Shown here: in pieces, positions 1 through 8,335 of the stretch | How positions within the stretch are numbered: position 1 is the stretch's first letter | Layout of the letters: the number at the start of each line of letters is the position of its first letter | NCBI RefSeq assembly: GCF_000970045.1 | Contig: NZ_CP009505.1 | Location: 186,001-250,000 of the forward strand | Reading direction: 5' to 3' | Length of the DNA stretch: 64,000 bases | DNA from: Methanosarcina sp. MTP4 | GTDB lineage: Archaea; Halobacteriota; Methanosarcinia; Methanosarcinales; Methanosarcinaceae | Program-made: the position numbers and the translations under genes | Notes under the pieces: generated by a model | Told to the model about the DNA's origin: nothing | What the model saw: the letters and a program-made list of their open reading frames with translations, nothing else | Database searches by the model: none

Positions 1-1
1 T

Positions 2-154
2 GAACTTGAGATAACGGACGTAAATAATTATTACATAAGCAAAGGGGCCATGGAGTACGGGGTTCTTGAGGGTTTCTGGAGTGATGCAGGGACTTTTGAG
101 AGTTTATTAAGAGCAAGTATGATGGTAAAGCAAAGTAGAGAAAAAGACTCCTAG
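2..154 (+). CDS. Glucose-1-phosphate thymidylyltransferase, C-terminal end (partial)
   Basis: The first 50 residues in frame 2 read to a TAG stop and hold the motif GFWSDAGTFESLL, which is typical of the C-terminus of RmlA-type dTDP-glucose pyrophosphorylases. This enzyme makes dTDP-glucose from glucose-1-phosphate and dTTP, the entry to dTDP-rhamnose and related sugars. The gene begins outside the window, so intactness cannot be judged. It fits the polysaccharide locus that follows. Identification rests on a short tail and could also be another sugar nucleotidyltransferase of the same fold. Confidence 0.7.
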   Translation, partial: ELEITDVNNYYISKGAMEYGVLEGFWSDAGTFESLLRASMMVKQSREKDS

Positions 155-285
155 AGTATAATGCCAAAAATTATAAAATTATTAGCGATTTTGTCAATTT
201 CATACAAGAGTAAGAAATTCTAAGAATGGAACATAGATTCATAGATTAATTAGAGAATATTTTCCGGCAAGGATGCGGTAAAAAT

Positions 286-378
286 ATGAAGATTGCAATT
301 ATTCTCGGCACAAGGCCCAAGATCATTAAAATGAGCCCTATAATAAGAGAATGTGAAAAACACACGCTTAGAACCTGA
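286..378 (+). pseudogene. UDP-N-acetylglucosamine 2-epimerase fragment (WecB N-terminus)
   Basis: An ATG opens a 30-codon frame starting MKIAIILGTRPKIIKMSPII, which matches the N-terminus of WecB/MnaA epimerases (GTRPEIIKMSP signature), then stops at TGA. The full enzyme is about 360-380 residues, so more than 90 percent is missing. It interconverts UDP-GlcNAc and UDP-ManNAc. No continuation of the family was recognised in any frame downstream, so this is a 5' remnant left by deletion or recombination. Confidence 0.7.
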
Positions 379-690
379 TAGGGATCTCTATCTATATGCG
401 GGAATTAAGATTAAAGTTAGTATATTTTGAATTATCCGATTGTAGAGATTTCAGATCACTGGAGAGGTTTCCAGAGATGCGGATTCTGTATTGACTTTAC
501 GGAATAAGGTGCGTATTTTGAGAAAAAGGCTTATCGGTTAAAAGAGCTTACCGAAAAAGTGAATCCAACTATTGTGAGTGAAAGGAACGTAGTTGAACCG
601 GGTAAATTCATTGAAAGCCAAAATGATCTCATGCTCGTTTGATCTCCTCTCCTAATTCCCTCATACGTAAAACTTTAGTAAACTACAGCT
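379..690. other. Degenerate intergenic region at the edge of the polysaccharide locus
   Basis: No intact gene. A frame of about 45 codons ending at a TGA near 641 (from about 507) contains VNPTIVSERNVVEPGKFI and looks like a coding remnant, but I do not recognise the family and an in-frame stop precedes it. With the broken epimerase beside it, this suggests a stretch of decayed sugar-pathway genes. Confidence 0.4.
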
Positions 691-706
691 TAAAAAGTAA
701 ATATAT
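690..706 (+). promoter_or_regulatory. Putative TATA box for the deacetylase gene
   Basis: The A/T run AAAAGTAAATATATAA lies 35-50 bases before the ATG at 741, a usual distance for an archaeal BRE/TATA element with a short leader. GGAAG, eight bases before the ATG, would be the ribosome site. The call is by position and composition only. Confidence 0.4.
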
Positions 707-740
707 AATTTTGTAGAATTATGTAAAAAGGAAGAGCACA

Positions 741-1763
741 ATGTATAAGAAATTAAAAGAAAACGAGGAGCTCTGGGACCTTTTTACCAGAAAGGAAGAA
801 TACGACCTAACCTTTCGCGACATGTATGAGAGGTTTCCGTACTATCTAAGCAGCCAGAGAGATATCTTTGACCCTAGAGTTTCCAAATTTCTATTAGAAA
901 ATGGCCTGAGACCACAGTATCCAGACGAAAAACAGTTTGCGGTCTGCCTTACACACGACATTGATATTATTCGTCCTAGTAGATTATACCCAGTACTTGA
1001 AGCCTCAAGAGCTTTTGTAAAAGGAAATTTGGCAAGTGCCATAAAAATTTCCTGTTCTAGAATTAACAAGAAACGAAATCCGTTCTGGAATTTTAAAGAA
1101 ATAATGGAACTAGAAGCGAAATATGATGCAAAATCCAGCTTTTATTTCTTAACTCTTAATCAAGGGGAGAGCGACTATAATTATAAGATAGAGGATATCG
1201 AAGATGAATTAAAGACTATATCAGATAATGGATGGGAAGTTGGACTTCACGGAGGGCATGAATCTTATAACAACCTTGAAGATATCAAGAAAAAAAAGCA
1301 AAAGCTTGAAAAGGTTCTCGGGAAAGAAGTAGTCGGATACAGAAATCATTACTTAAAATTTGAGACACCGAATACTTGGGAATTATTGAGCAAAGCAGGC
1401 TTTAAATACGATTCTACATTTGGATATGCTGATTGTGCAGGATTTAGGAATGGAATGTGCCATCCGTTCAAACCCTTTAATGTAAATACTGGACAACAGA
1501 TTGATATTCTGGAGATTCCTCTAACAATTATGGATTCTACTTTATTAAAAGACTATATGCGCCTTGATTTTAAAAAAGCATGGGAATTAACAAAAAACCT
1601 TATTGATACTGTCGAGAAGTGTAACGGAGTAATTACAATCTTATGGCACAATACACACATGCAGGAAGAAAATTTAGAATACTATAAGAAGATATTGAAG
1701 TATTGCTCAGAGAAAAACGCATGGTTAACAAGTGGCAAAGAAATATATGAAGTGTGGCAATAA
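741..1763 (+). CDS. Polysaccharide deacetylase-like protein (NodB homology)
   Basis: A 340-residue soluble protein with signs of the NodB/polysaccharide deacetylase fold: CLTHDIDII at about 69-77 (the metal-binding Asp is in the THD triplet), GLHGGHES at about 168-175 (His pair), a YRNHYL segment, and a terminal TILWHNTHM near 300 that supplies the late His. Such enzymes remove N- or O-acetyl groups from glycans using a divalent metal. The N-terminal 65 residues are outside the core and unassigned. It is the only + strand gene of the polysaccharide locus and has its own promoter-like sequence. A role in trimming the product of the neighbouring cluster is inferred; the substrate is unknown. 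Confidence 0.75.
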   Translation: MYKKLKENEELWDLFTRKEEYDLTFRDMYERFPYYLSSQRDIFDPRVSKFLLENGLRPQYPDEKQFAVCLTHDIDIIRPSRLYPVLEASRAFVKGNLASAIKISCSRINKKRNPFWNFKEIMELEAKYDAKSSFYFLTLNQGESDYNYKIEDIEDELKTISDNGWEVGLHGGHESYNNLEDIKKKKQKLEKVLGKEVVGYRNHYLKFETPNTWELLSKAGFKYDSTFGYADCAGFRNGMCHPFKPFNVNTGQQIDILEIPLTIMDSTLLKDYMRLDFKKAWELTKNLIDTVEKCNGVITILWHNTHMQEENLEYYKKILKYCSEKNAWLTSGKEIYEVWQ

Positions 1764-1803
1764 CCTGATAAATAGCGAGTTAAAAAAATTAGATTAAAAA
1801 AGA

Positions 1804-3048
1804 TTACTTAGTATTTTTATGTTTAAAAATCGAATTCCTGAGAGCTCCCAATATTCCAACTAAGGTATCATACAATACTTTGATTGATATGATCCAATCT
1901 CCAGCATTAAATTCTGCAAAAACTATCTTTTCTGTATTTAGATCGTTTATCCACTCAGAAAAAGACATCGTCCACTTATGATAATCTTTTTTATAGTTCC
2001 TATTACAATTAAAGAAATCCGGAACTATTTTCACATACTTTACAGAATGGTCTTTTAAATTGCTTTCAATAAACTCTACTTTTTCCCCACATGAATCTTT
2101 ATAAGCTATTAAGGGCAGGCTAACTCCACAGGCGGGTGTAATACCTATCCATGACCAAGGTCTGGGATTTACTTCAATTAATTTAAATTCACCGGAAATT
2201 GAATCTTTTTTGTATTCGAATTCGGCAATTCCTGAGTATTTAAGATCTTTCACTATTTTTTTTGTATTTTCAATTACATAATCAGGAACTTTCATACATT
2301 CGCCGACGACACAATCACCGCTATCAGCAGGATAGCCTCTTACCTTGTGCCCTGTAAACAAACCCAGGATCTCAGAACAATCATTTGCATAGATACCAAC
2401 AGTATACATACGGTCAGACATTCCATTAATGTACTCTTGAAAAATGAGTTTATTGATAAATTTCTCTTCTCTTTTAATAAAAGCATTTAACTCGTCTTTA
2501 TTTTTGAGAACATTAAACCTTAATCTATCCATATTTTCAGTGATATATTTTAGATCCTCATTAGAAGAGATCCTTCTATAAATCGGTTTTGCCACAATAG
2601 GAAAATTATCCTCATTTAAGTTATTTAAATCATCAAGGTTCCAAGAACGAGGAGTCAAATAATTATTTTTAGTCCCAATTTCGTAAAATAGATCTTTGTT
2701 AATTAAGATTTTTACTGCTTCCCAATCTGCTACAACAGGAATTGAAACCTCAGATAGCAATTTTTTATTCTTGGAAATGGCTACAGCCCAGTGATCATTG
2801 GTTGGGAAAAGAACTGGTTTAGAATCTAGTTTTTTGCAAAAATCATATAGGAAATGAACAAAACCATCTTCATTTTCTAATGGATCGGGACATTTTTGGT
2901 ACTTGGCATATTTCGAAAAAGTTCCTATATCACGGACACAGTCCATTGCTATACATTTTATCTTATTTTTGCCTAATTCCTGAATTATACTTAGACCATT
3001 AAAATAACAATTAAAAATAATCGCAGGGTTTGTTTTTTTTAACTTCAT
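1804..3048 (-). CDS. ATP-grasp domain protein (carboxylate-amine ligase type)
   Basis: 414 residues. The N-terminal part resembles the pre-ATP-grasp domain; the middle holds a P-loop-like lysine strand (FPIVAKPIYRR, about 150) and the late segment FKLIEVNPRPWSW (about 310), where Glu and Asn bind Mg-ATP in ATP-grasp ligases. These enzymes join a carboxylate to an amine or thiol through an acyl-phosphate. AGGTAAGG sits just before the ATG. It is the last gene of the minus-strand polysaccharide run, 36 bases after the formyltransferase. Similar ligases are found in capsule and peptide-modification loci; an aminoacyl or peptidyl sugar substituent is my inference. Confidence 0.75.
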   Translation of the reverse strand: MKLKKTNPAIIFNCYFNGLSIIQELGKNKIKCIAMDCVRDIGTFSKYAKYQKCPDPLENEDGFVHFLYDFCKKLDSKPVLFPTNDHWAVAISKNKKLLSEVSIPVVADWEAVKILINKDLFYEIGTKNNYLTPRSWNLDDLNNLNEDNFPIVAKPIYRRISSNEDLKYITENMDRLRFNVLKNKDELNAFIKREEKFINKLIFQEYINGMSDRMYTVGIYANDCSEILGLFTGHKVRGYPADSGDCVVGECMKVPDYVIENTKKIVKDLKYSGIAEFEYKKDSISGEFKLIEVNPRPWSWIGITPACGVSLPLIAYKDSCGEKVEFIESNLKDHSVKYVKIVPDFFNCNRNYKKDYHKWTMSFSEWINDLNTEKIVFAEFNAGDWIISIKVLYDTLVGILGALRNSIFKHKNTK

Positions 3049-3084
3049 ATTCCTTACCTATACTTTCAGAGATTAAAACGATTT

Positions 3085-3792
3085 TTATTTCCAACGAGTC
3101 CGCCATCTTTTATCCGAAAATAAACTTAAAAGAAGATTTGTAATTCTGTGTAAGCGTAAAGTTAAGAAACGAGTTTTCATGAAGTATCTACCTCCTTTAT
3201 TATCAAAACCTTTGTATCCTTTCTCCAGTAATTCGATAGCTTCCAATAATAAATCAGCCGTTAGTTCTGAAGCTTTTATCAGAATATCATCCGGAGAATC
3301 TTTGACCTTGATTTCAAATTTTTTACGACATATAATGTTTCCTGAATCAAATTCACTGCTTAAAAAATGAATTGTTGCCCCCCCATGTTTTTCTAAATTT
3401 GCCCATTGATACAGATAGACACTGCCCCCTTTGTAATCAGGCAAGTAAGAACTATGACAATTGATCGCAGCTATTTCAGGCATTTTAATAATATCGTTTG
3501 GGATCTTTTTACCCCATCCACAAGACACAATAATGTCAACATTTTTTGAGCCCCGTAATAAGGAAGCTATAGCAGACCCCATTGCTCCTGAATTCTCAAT
3601 GGATTCATACTGGATTTTGTTTTTATTTAAGTAATCGACTAATTTTCCATTTTTTGTATCGACAACAAATTTTGTATCGTAAAACCTGTTATAGATTTCA
3701 TTTTTCAAGACATTTTGAGCCACGATAAATGGCTTTATAGCTGAAGAAGGTGCTAGGAAAATTACATTTTTTTTATTATTCGATGCAAGCAT
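3085..3792 (-). CDS. Formyltransferase-family protein
   Basis: 235 residues with the formyltransferase catalytic triad visible: Asn111 and His113 in NCHSSYLPDYKGG and Asp149 in SSEFDSGNII, the same N-H-D arrangement as methionyl-tRNA and GAR formyltransferases. It lacks the C-terminal tRNA-binding domain, so a sugar or small-molecule N-formyltransferase using formyl-tetrahydrofolate or the methanogen equivalent is more likely. GGGGAT precedes the ATG. It lies between capA-like and ATP-grasp genes in the polysaccharide run, which suggests formylation of an amino sugar made there (inference). Confidence 0.75.
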   Translation of the reverse strand: MLASNNKKNVIFLAPSSAIKPFIVAQNVLKNEIYNRFYDTKFVVDTKNGKLVDYLNKNKIQYESIENSGAMGSAIASLLRGSKNVDIIVSCGWGKKIPNDIIKMPEIAAINCHSSYLPDYKGGSVYLYQWANLEKHGGATIHFLSSEFDSGNIICRKKFEIKVKDSPDDILIKASELTADLLLEAIELLEKGYKGFDNKGGRYFMKTRFLTLRLHRITNLLLSLFSDKRWRTRWK

Positions 3793-3873
3793 ATTTATCC
3801 CCTTTAAAATATTTGATAAATAGCATTAATGGCTTGATTTGACCTTAAATACTTTGTTCATTACTTCCTTTCC

Positions 3874-5010
3874 TTAATATCTATTTAACCAACTTTTCAA
3901 AAAAGGTACTGCTTTTTTCATACAGTAACTTAGCCCATATTGCCTCATTTGAAATATAAAAATTTGACTTCTCCATAATTTGTAAACGATAAATGAATTT
4001 ATATTTTCCAACGGATTGTACAAGGCATAAGGAAGCTTGTAAACCTGCGATAAAAATGAAATCCACGATAACAAAATTTTTTTTGAAATCCCTAATAATT
4101 CTTGAACTTTTGGTTCATCATCTTCTTGAATCAGAGGAACATGCCTAACATTTTGAGTTTCAGAATCATATTCCAGGATTAATGAAACACGATTTGCAAC
4201 TCGCCACTTTTTATAAGTCAGCTTACTAACGTTATGATACTGCCTAGTAATCATATATTTTTCAGGTAAGATCTCAGGATACGCAATTTGAGTGGGAGGG
4301 GATATAAAAAAATTAGGAAATAAAAAATTACCAAGACTCATATATGCTCTTTTTCCTTTGTGTTCCACATATCCCTGAACACGGTGGCAGTGCATCCCAA
4401 CAATTAGTAATACTCTCTCATCTTCTAATAATTTTTTTGCTAATTCAATGTCATGAACTGGGGGGAGCCAGACGTGTTCCCTTCCCCAGTGAAAATAAAG
4501 GACAGCTTTTGTGCCCTCTGGTAATTGATTAAGATTGTGTACTATTGACTCATATCTTAATGGATTTATGCCCGGTTCCTGATCTGTTGCGACTTGAATT
4601 TGTTTTAAGTAAGGACGTCCAAATTCGCAAGAACCTAAAATACATAAATTTGAAGCAATCCAGTATGGTTTTTGTGCTTCAAAAATATCTTTTCCAGCCC
4701 CAAAATGCCCGATATAAGAATTGTCCAAATGACCAACTGTTTCTACAATTCCCTCTTTTTCTTTATCCTGGATATGATTATGAGCCAGATTAACAGCATC
4801 TACATTTAATTGCTTTAATTGTTTAATTGCAAACGAACCCGTGTGTAGTGTACACTTGTCTGCAATGAGGTCATTGTCACTTATCGGTTGCTCGAGATTT
4901 ACAATTTTTTTATCGGCACCTGTAAATGTATTAGAATAAACAATTGATTCAGCGGACTTATTTAGAAGATCCCCACCTAAAAACAAATCACCTGTAAAAA
5001 CTACTTTCAT
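3874..5010 (-). CDS. CapA-like poly-gamma-glutamate/capsule metallophosphatase
   Basis: 378 residues with the CapA (PGA_cap) calcineurin-like layout: TGDLFLGGD at about 6-14, NLEQPI at about 57, NLAHNHIQD at about 95, YFHWGREH at about 172, GMHCHRVQG at about 205 and SLGNFLF at about 226. These Asp, Asn and His residues would bind a two-metal centre. CapA proteins are needed for polyglutamate and other capsules, but their reaction is poorly defined. The start ATG overlaps the flippase stop (ATGA), so the two are translationally coupled. No clear signal peptide, so a cytoplasmic site is likely. Confidence 0.8.
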   Translation of the reverse strand: MKVVFTGDLFLGGDLLNKSAESIVYSNTFTGADKKIVNLEQPISDNDLIADKCTLHTGSFAIKQLKQLNVDAVNLAHNHIQDKEKEGIVETVGHLDNSYIGHFGAGKDIFEAQKPYWIASNLCILGSCEFGRPYLKQIQVATDQEPGINPLRYESIVHNLNQLPEGTKAVLYFHWGREHVWLPPVHDIELAKKLLEDERVLLIVGMHCHRVQGYVEHKGKRAYMSLGNFLFPNFFISPPTQIAYPEILPEKYMITRQYHNVSKLTYKKWRVANRVSLILEYDSETQNVRHVPLIQEDDEPKVQELLGISKKILLSWISFLSQVYKLPYALYNPLENINSFIVYKLWRSQIFIFQMRQYGLSYCMKKAVPFLKSWLNRY

Positions 5011-6497
5011 CTAAGATCTCCTTTTATAATTTTATTAGAAATCATATTTCTGATATTAATACTGAAATTTTTTATCAAATTTAATTCATTTCTACTAATC
5101 CCTTTGATCAAAATCATTATCGCAAGATAAACGAATGCACCCAATAATACTGAACCGAAAAGGCCCATAATATTAGAAGGATTTAAACAAAAAATAACTC
5201 CGAACATAATTGAAGAGGCCATGATACTTTTCAAAATAAAGCCGAAATTTAGATTGAATTCAATATGCTTAAAAGAAACAAGGATACAGACTATTACCAT
5301 TAATGTGTATGAAATTAAAGTAGCAATTGCTGCTCCAACAATTCCAATTGACGGAATCAACAAAAAATTGAAAACTATGTTTAACAAGGCAGCAAAAATA
5401 TGGATATATAAATTGAATTTTGTTTTTTTCACAAGATGTGTAATATTAATAACTATCTGAAAAATACCTGATAAAAGTCCTGATAAGGCAATAAAAGGAA
5501 TAACAATACTTCCTGAAATGAATTCTTGGGTTGTAAGAATTTCCAACATAGGCTTTGCAAGTGCAGATAATCCAAAAACAGCAGGAATCGCTATTAAAAG
5601 GAAATATTTCATTGAATTACCTAAATAAACCTTCACCTCATCACTTTTCCCTTCATCAAACAAACGTGAAAGTTCTGGAAACAGAATGAATTGGATCGGT
5701 GTAATAAACAATTGGATAAGACTTCCGATAGCATATGAAGCTGAATAAATCCCAACCTGACTTAATCCCAGGAAATAACTGACCATATACCTATCACTTG
5801 AATCGGTGATCCATCTGATGAGAGAATTTGGAGTTAATGGTGCAGAGTATTTCAAATATTCACCAATCTGATTAAATTTTGGGATTCCAAAACCTATCTG
5901 GGATACAATCTTGTAAGTAGAAATTATGAACAATAATCCTTGAACAATTAATACAGCCGATATAACTCCAAACAATCCGAATCCCATTAAGAGAAACGAT
6001 AAAATCAAAATGAGTTGCCCTAATGTCTGAAATAAAGTTAAAAAGGCAAATGTTTCGGTCTGTCGGGATACTCTGAAATAAAAAATTGAAATTTGATCAA
6101 TTGCACTTAAAAGAATCAAAAAAGCTCCCACTTTTATGAAACCTGATGTACTGATATCTTTGAATATACTTGCAGCCAAGAAATCAGATAATAGAAATAC
6201 CACTATAGATATTAATAAGCCGGTGAAAGCAACAAAAAATATTACAGAAAAAAATCCTTCCCTTATTTTTTCTATATCTTTTTCCGAAGAGAGAAATCTT
6301 ACAACTCCCATAGATAGGCCCATAAGAGCGAGAGGGGATAATAGAGACACAGTAATATTTATTTGTGCCCAGATCCCATAATCATAAGATCCCAGCGTTT
6401 TTGTGATTACTGGAAGCAAAAAAAAGCCACCCAGACCTATTAGAGCCTGAGTGATTCCTATTAGCCCAACATCTTTTATGAATTTTCTATATGGCAT
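5007..6497 (-). CDS. Wzx-type oligosaccharide flippase
   Basis: About 496 residues from the chosen start, with 12-14 hydrophobic segments throughout and the Wzx/MATE-type N-terminus (IGITQALIGLGGFFLLP) expected of PST-family flippases. It would move lipid-linked oligosaccharide across the membrane. The frame is open to 6611, but the ATG at 6497 is preferred: GTGATC, complementary to the 16S tail, ends three bases before it, and the extra 38 residues are basic and uncharacteristic. It overlaps the CapA-like gene by four bases. Confidence 0.85.
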   Translation of the reverse strand: MPYRKFIKDVGLIGITQALIGLGGFFLLPVITKTLGSYDYGIWAQINITVSLLSPLALMGLSMGVVRFLSSEKDIEKIREGFFSVIFFVAFTGLLISIVVFLLSDFLAASIFKDISTSGFIKVGAFLILLSAIDQISIFYFRVSRQTETFAFLTLFQTLGQLILILSFLLMGFGLFGVISAVLIVQGLLFIISTYKIVSQIGFGIPKFNQIGEYLKYSAPLTPNSLIRWITDSSDRYMVSYFLGLSQVGIYSASYAIGSLIQLFITPIQFILFPELSRLFDEGKSDEVKVYLGNSMKYFLLIAIPAVFGLSALAKPMLEILTTQEFISGSIVIPFIALSGLLSGIFQIVINITHLVKKTKFNLYIHIFAALLNIVFNFLLIPSIGIVGAAIATLISYTLMVIVCILVSFKHIEFNLNFGFILKSIMASSIMFGVIFCLNPSNIMGLFGSVLLGAFVYLAIMILIKGISRNELNLIKNFSINIRNMISNKIIKGDLR

Positions 6498-6939
6498 CAA
6501 GATCACATTTTTAAAAAACAAAAACAAGATTATAATTAATTTTCCTTTGTCACATTTCCTTCTATTTATCCTTAGTTCCAAAATTTTAAGCGCATATCCA
6601 TGTTTCCGCAAATCTGTTATGTCATTTGACTGCAGTTTTGGAATTTGAAGCTGGAGATGAAGTATTTAGGTTTAAGCTGATAATTCAGCATCAAGCGGTT
6701 TTTGTGTGCCTAAAATCCGGAACATAGGTTTCATTCAATAAATTCAGGTTTTTGATCTCTTGATATTAATTTATGAGCTATAACGAAGGTTGCCCTCCCT
6801 AAGTGCCCGCAACGAAATAACCCATGCAACTTATTATAAATTGGAACTTCGATTGGCGACCTTGATCTTGAAAATCAAGATGTACAATTGGAGATATGCA
6901 GAGGTTATTCTGTGACGAGTCCTAAGTATCACAGTGAAT
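6498..6939. other. 442-bp intergenic region inside the polysaccharide run
   Basis: No gene seen. A small inverted repeat (CTTGAT / ATCAAG, arms 6861-6866 and 6874-6879) lies just downstream of the GT4 gene but lacks a U tract. The gap may hold a separate promoter for the flippase-to-ATP-grasp block. Confidence 0.4.
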
Positions 6940-8205
6940 TTACCCTGAAAATTGGTAGTGTAATTTTTGAATAGAAGAAAATAAACTATCGATACCAACA
7001 TTTCTATCGAAAAGATCTATATTGGAGTTATAGCAATCTAAAATGTTCTGCTTGTATTCGAAATTATTCATTAAATTAAGTAAGAATTTATCTAATATAC
7101 CAACATTTGACCAATCAATATCCAATCCAATTTTATTATTTCTAATAAACTTTGAAACTGCAGAATTGGGGTCAGCTACCGACAAGATAGGCAGCCCACA
7201 TGCGATGTATTCAAAGATTTTAACGCCAATCGCATGTTGTGCTTGTATAGCACCATGCTGAAATGCATAAAATGCAAAATCACTACATAGTAAAAGCTCA
7301 ATTACCTGCTTATGATCTTTTTTACCAACTAAAAACACATATTCTCCAACCTCATATTCTTTAACCAACTTAGAGATAGTATCTATGGATTTCCCGTCTC
7401 CGATAATTATATAAGATACGGGAATATTTCGATCATTCAGATTTTTAATTGCTCTCAACAAAATTTCAGGTTTATGATAAGGCGCTCCCAAATCTCCCAC
7501 ATAAGAGATAATTTTAGAATCTTCTTTAATTTGAAGTTTGTTTTTGTTTAGTACATTCTTTTTAACAAATGTTGATTTGATAGAATTAAATTCAGATACA
7601 TTTATCCCATTCGGCACAATTAAAATTTCAGAGTCAGAATTTTTAGAAATCTCTTCTTTGAGACTTTCATTAACAGTACTTATTAGTGAAGCATTTTTCA
7701 AACTTTTATGGAAGAAATATCTAAAAACTACATTAAATATTTTTATAACATTGCACTTGAAAAAATCAAACTCTTCTGCAAAGTCATTAACAGTTCCACT
7801 CCAATTGTCCCTGACATCTACGCAATATTGGATATTAAAAAAAATATTGCATAAGTAAGCAAGGATGGCAGGATGGGGTGTAGGAGCTGTTGAAATAATA
7901 ATATCAGGATTGTATTTTTTAATTTCTTTAAAACATAAAACAGCCCATTCAAAAAATGTGAGAGGGTTTATAATTTGCAATATATGAAATTGTGTAGGAA
8001 AAATGTTTTTTGGCCTAAAAATATCAATTTTCTTATTCACTTTCTCGATAAGAGAGTTATCAACCTTAGACTGCGGATTATAAACCATCACCATAATATT
8101 TTGGATATTTTCATGGAAAGAAAAACGATTAGCAAGCTCAAACATCCTAACACTTGCTGCTCCTAAATCAGGCTGATAATGAGACGTAAGAACTAAGATT
8201 TTCAT
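6940..8205 (-). CDS. Family 4 glycosyltransferase (WbuB-like)
   Basis: 421 residues with a GT-B fold pattern: N-terminal LTSHYQPDLGAASVRM typical of WbuB/Cap-type GT4 enzymes, DVRDNW near 150, a central VGDLGAPYHKPE loop and IFEYIACGLPILSV near 365, where the nucleotide-sugar is bound. It would transfer a sugar from a nucleotide donor to a growing lipid-linked glycan at the inner membrane face. The frame opens at 8226, but GGAGGT at 8211-8216 sits six bases before the ATG at 8205 and would lie inside the longer version, so 8205 is the start. Confidence 0.85.
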   Translation of the reverse strand: MKILVLTSHYQPDLGAASVRMFELANRFSFHENIQNIMVMVYNPQSKVDNSLIEKVNKKIDIFRPKNIFPTQFHILQIINPLTFFEWAVLCFKEIKKYNPDIIISTAPTPHPAILAYLCNIFFNIQYCVDVRDNWSGTVNDFAEEFDFFKCNVIKIFNVVFRYFFHKSLKNASLISTVNESLKEEISKNSDSEILIVPNGINVSEFNSIKSTFVKKNVLNKNKLQIKEDSKIISYVGDLGAPYHKPEILLRAIKNLNDRNIPVSYIIIGDGKSIDTISKLVKEYEVGEYVFLVGKKDHKQVIELLLCSDFAFYAFQHGAIQAQHAIGVKIFEYIACGLPILSVADPNSAVSKFIRNNKIGLDIDWSNVGILDKFLLNLMNNFEYKQNILDCYNSNIDLFDRNVGIDSLFSSIQKLHYQFSG

Positions 8206-8335
8206 ATCCATACCTCCTTTTTTCATCTTTTATAAGCATCTTATTACACGACCAAAAGGAATTAACTACTAATGTAAGTGTATAGAGCTTTTAATCAAAT
8301 TACACAACATTCGGTTGGAATTATTTTACTGTCAG

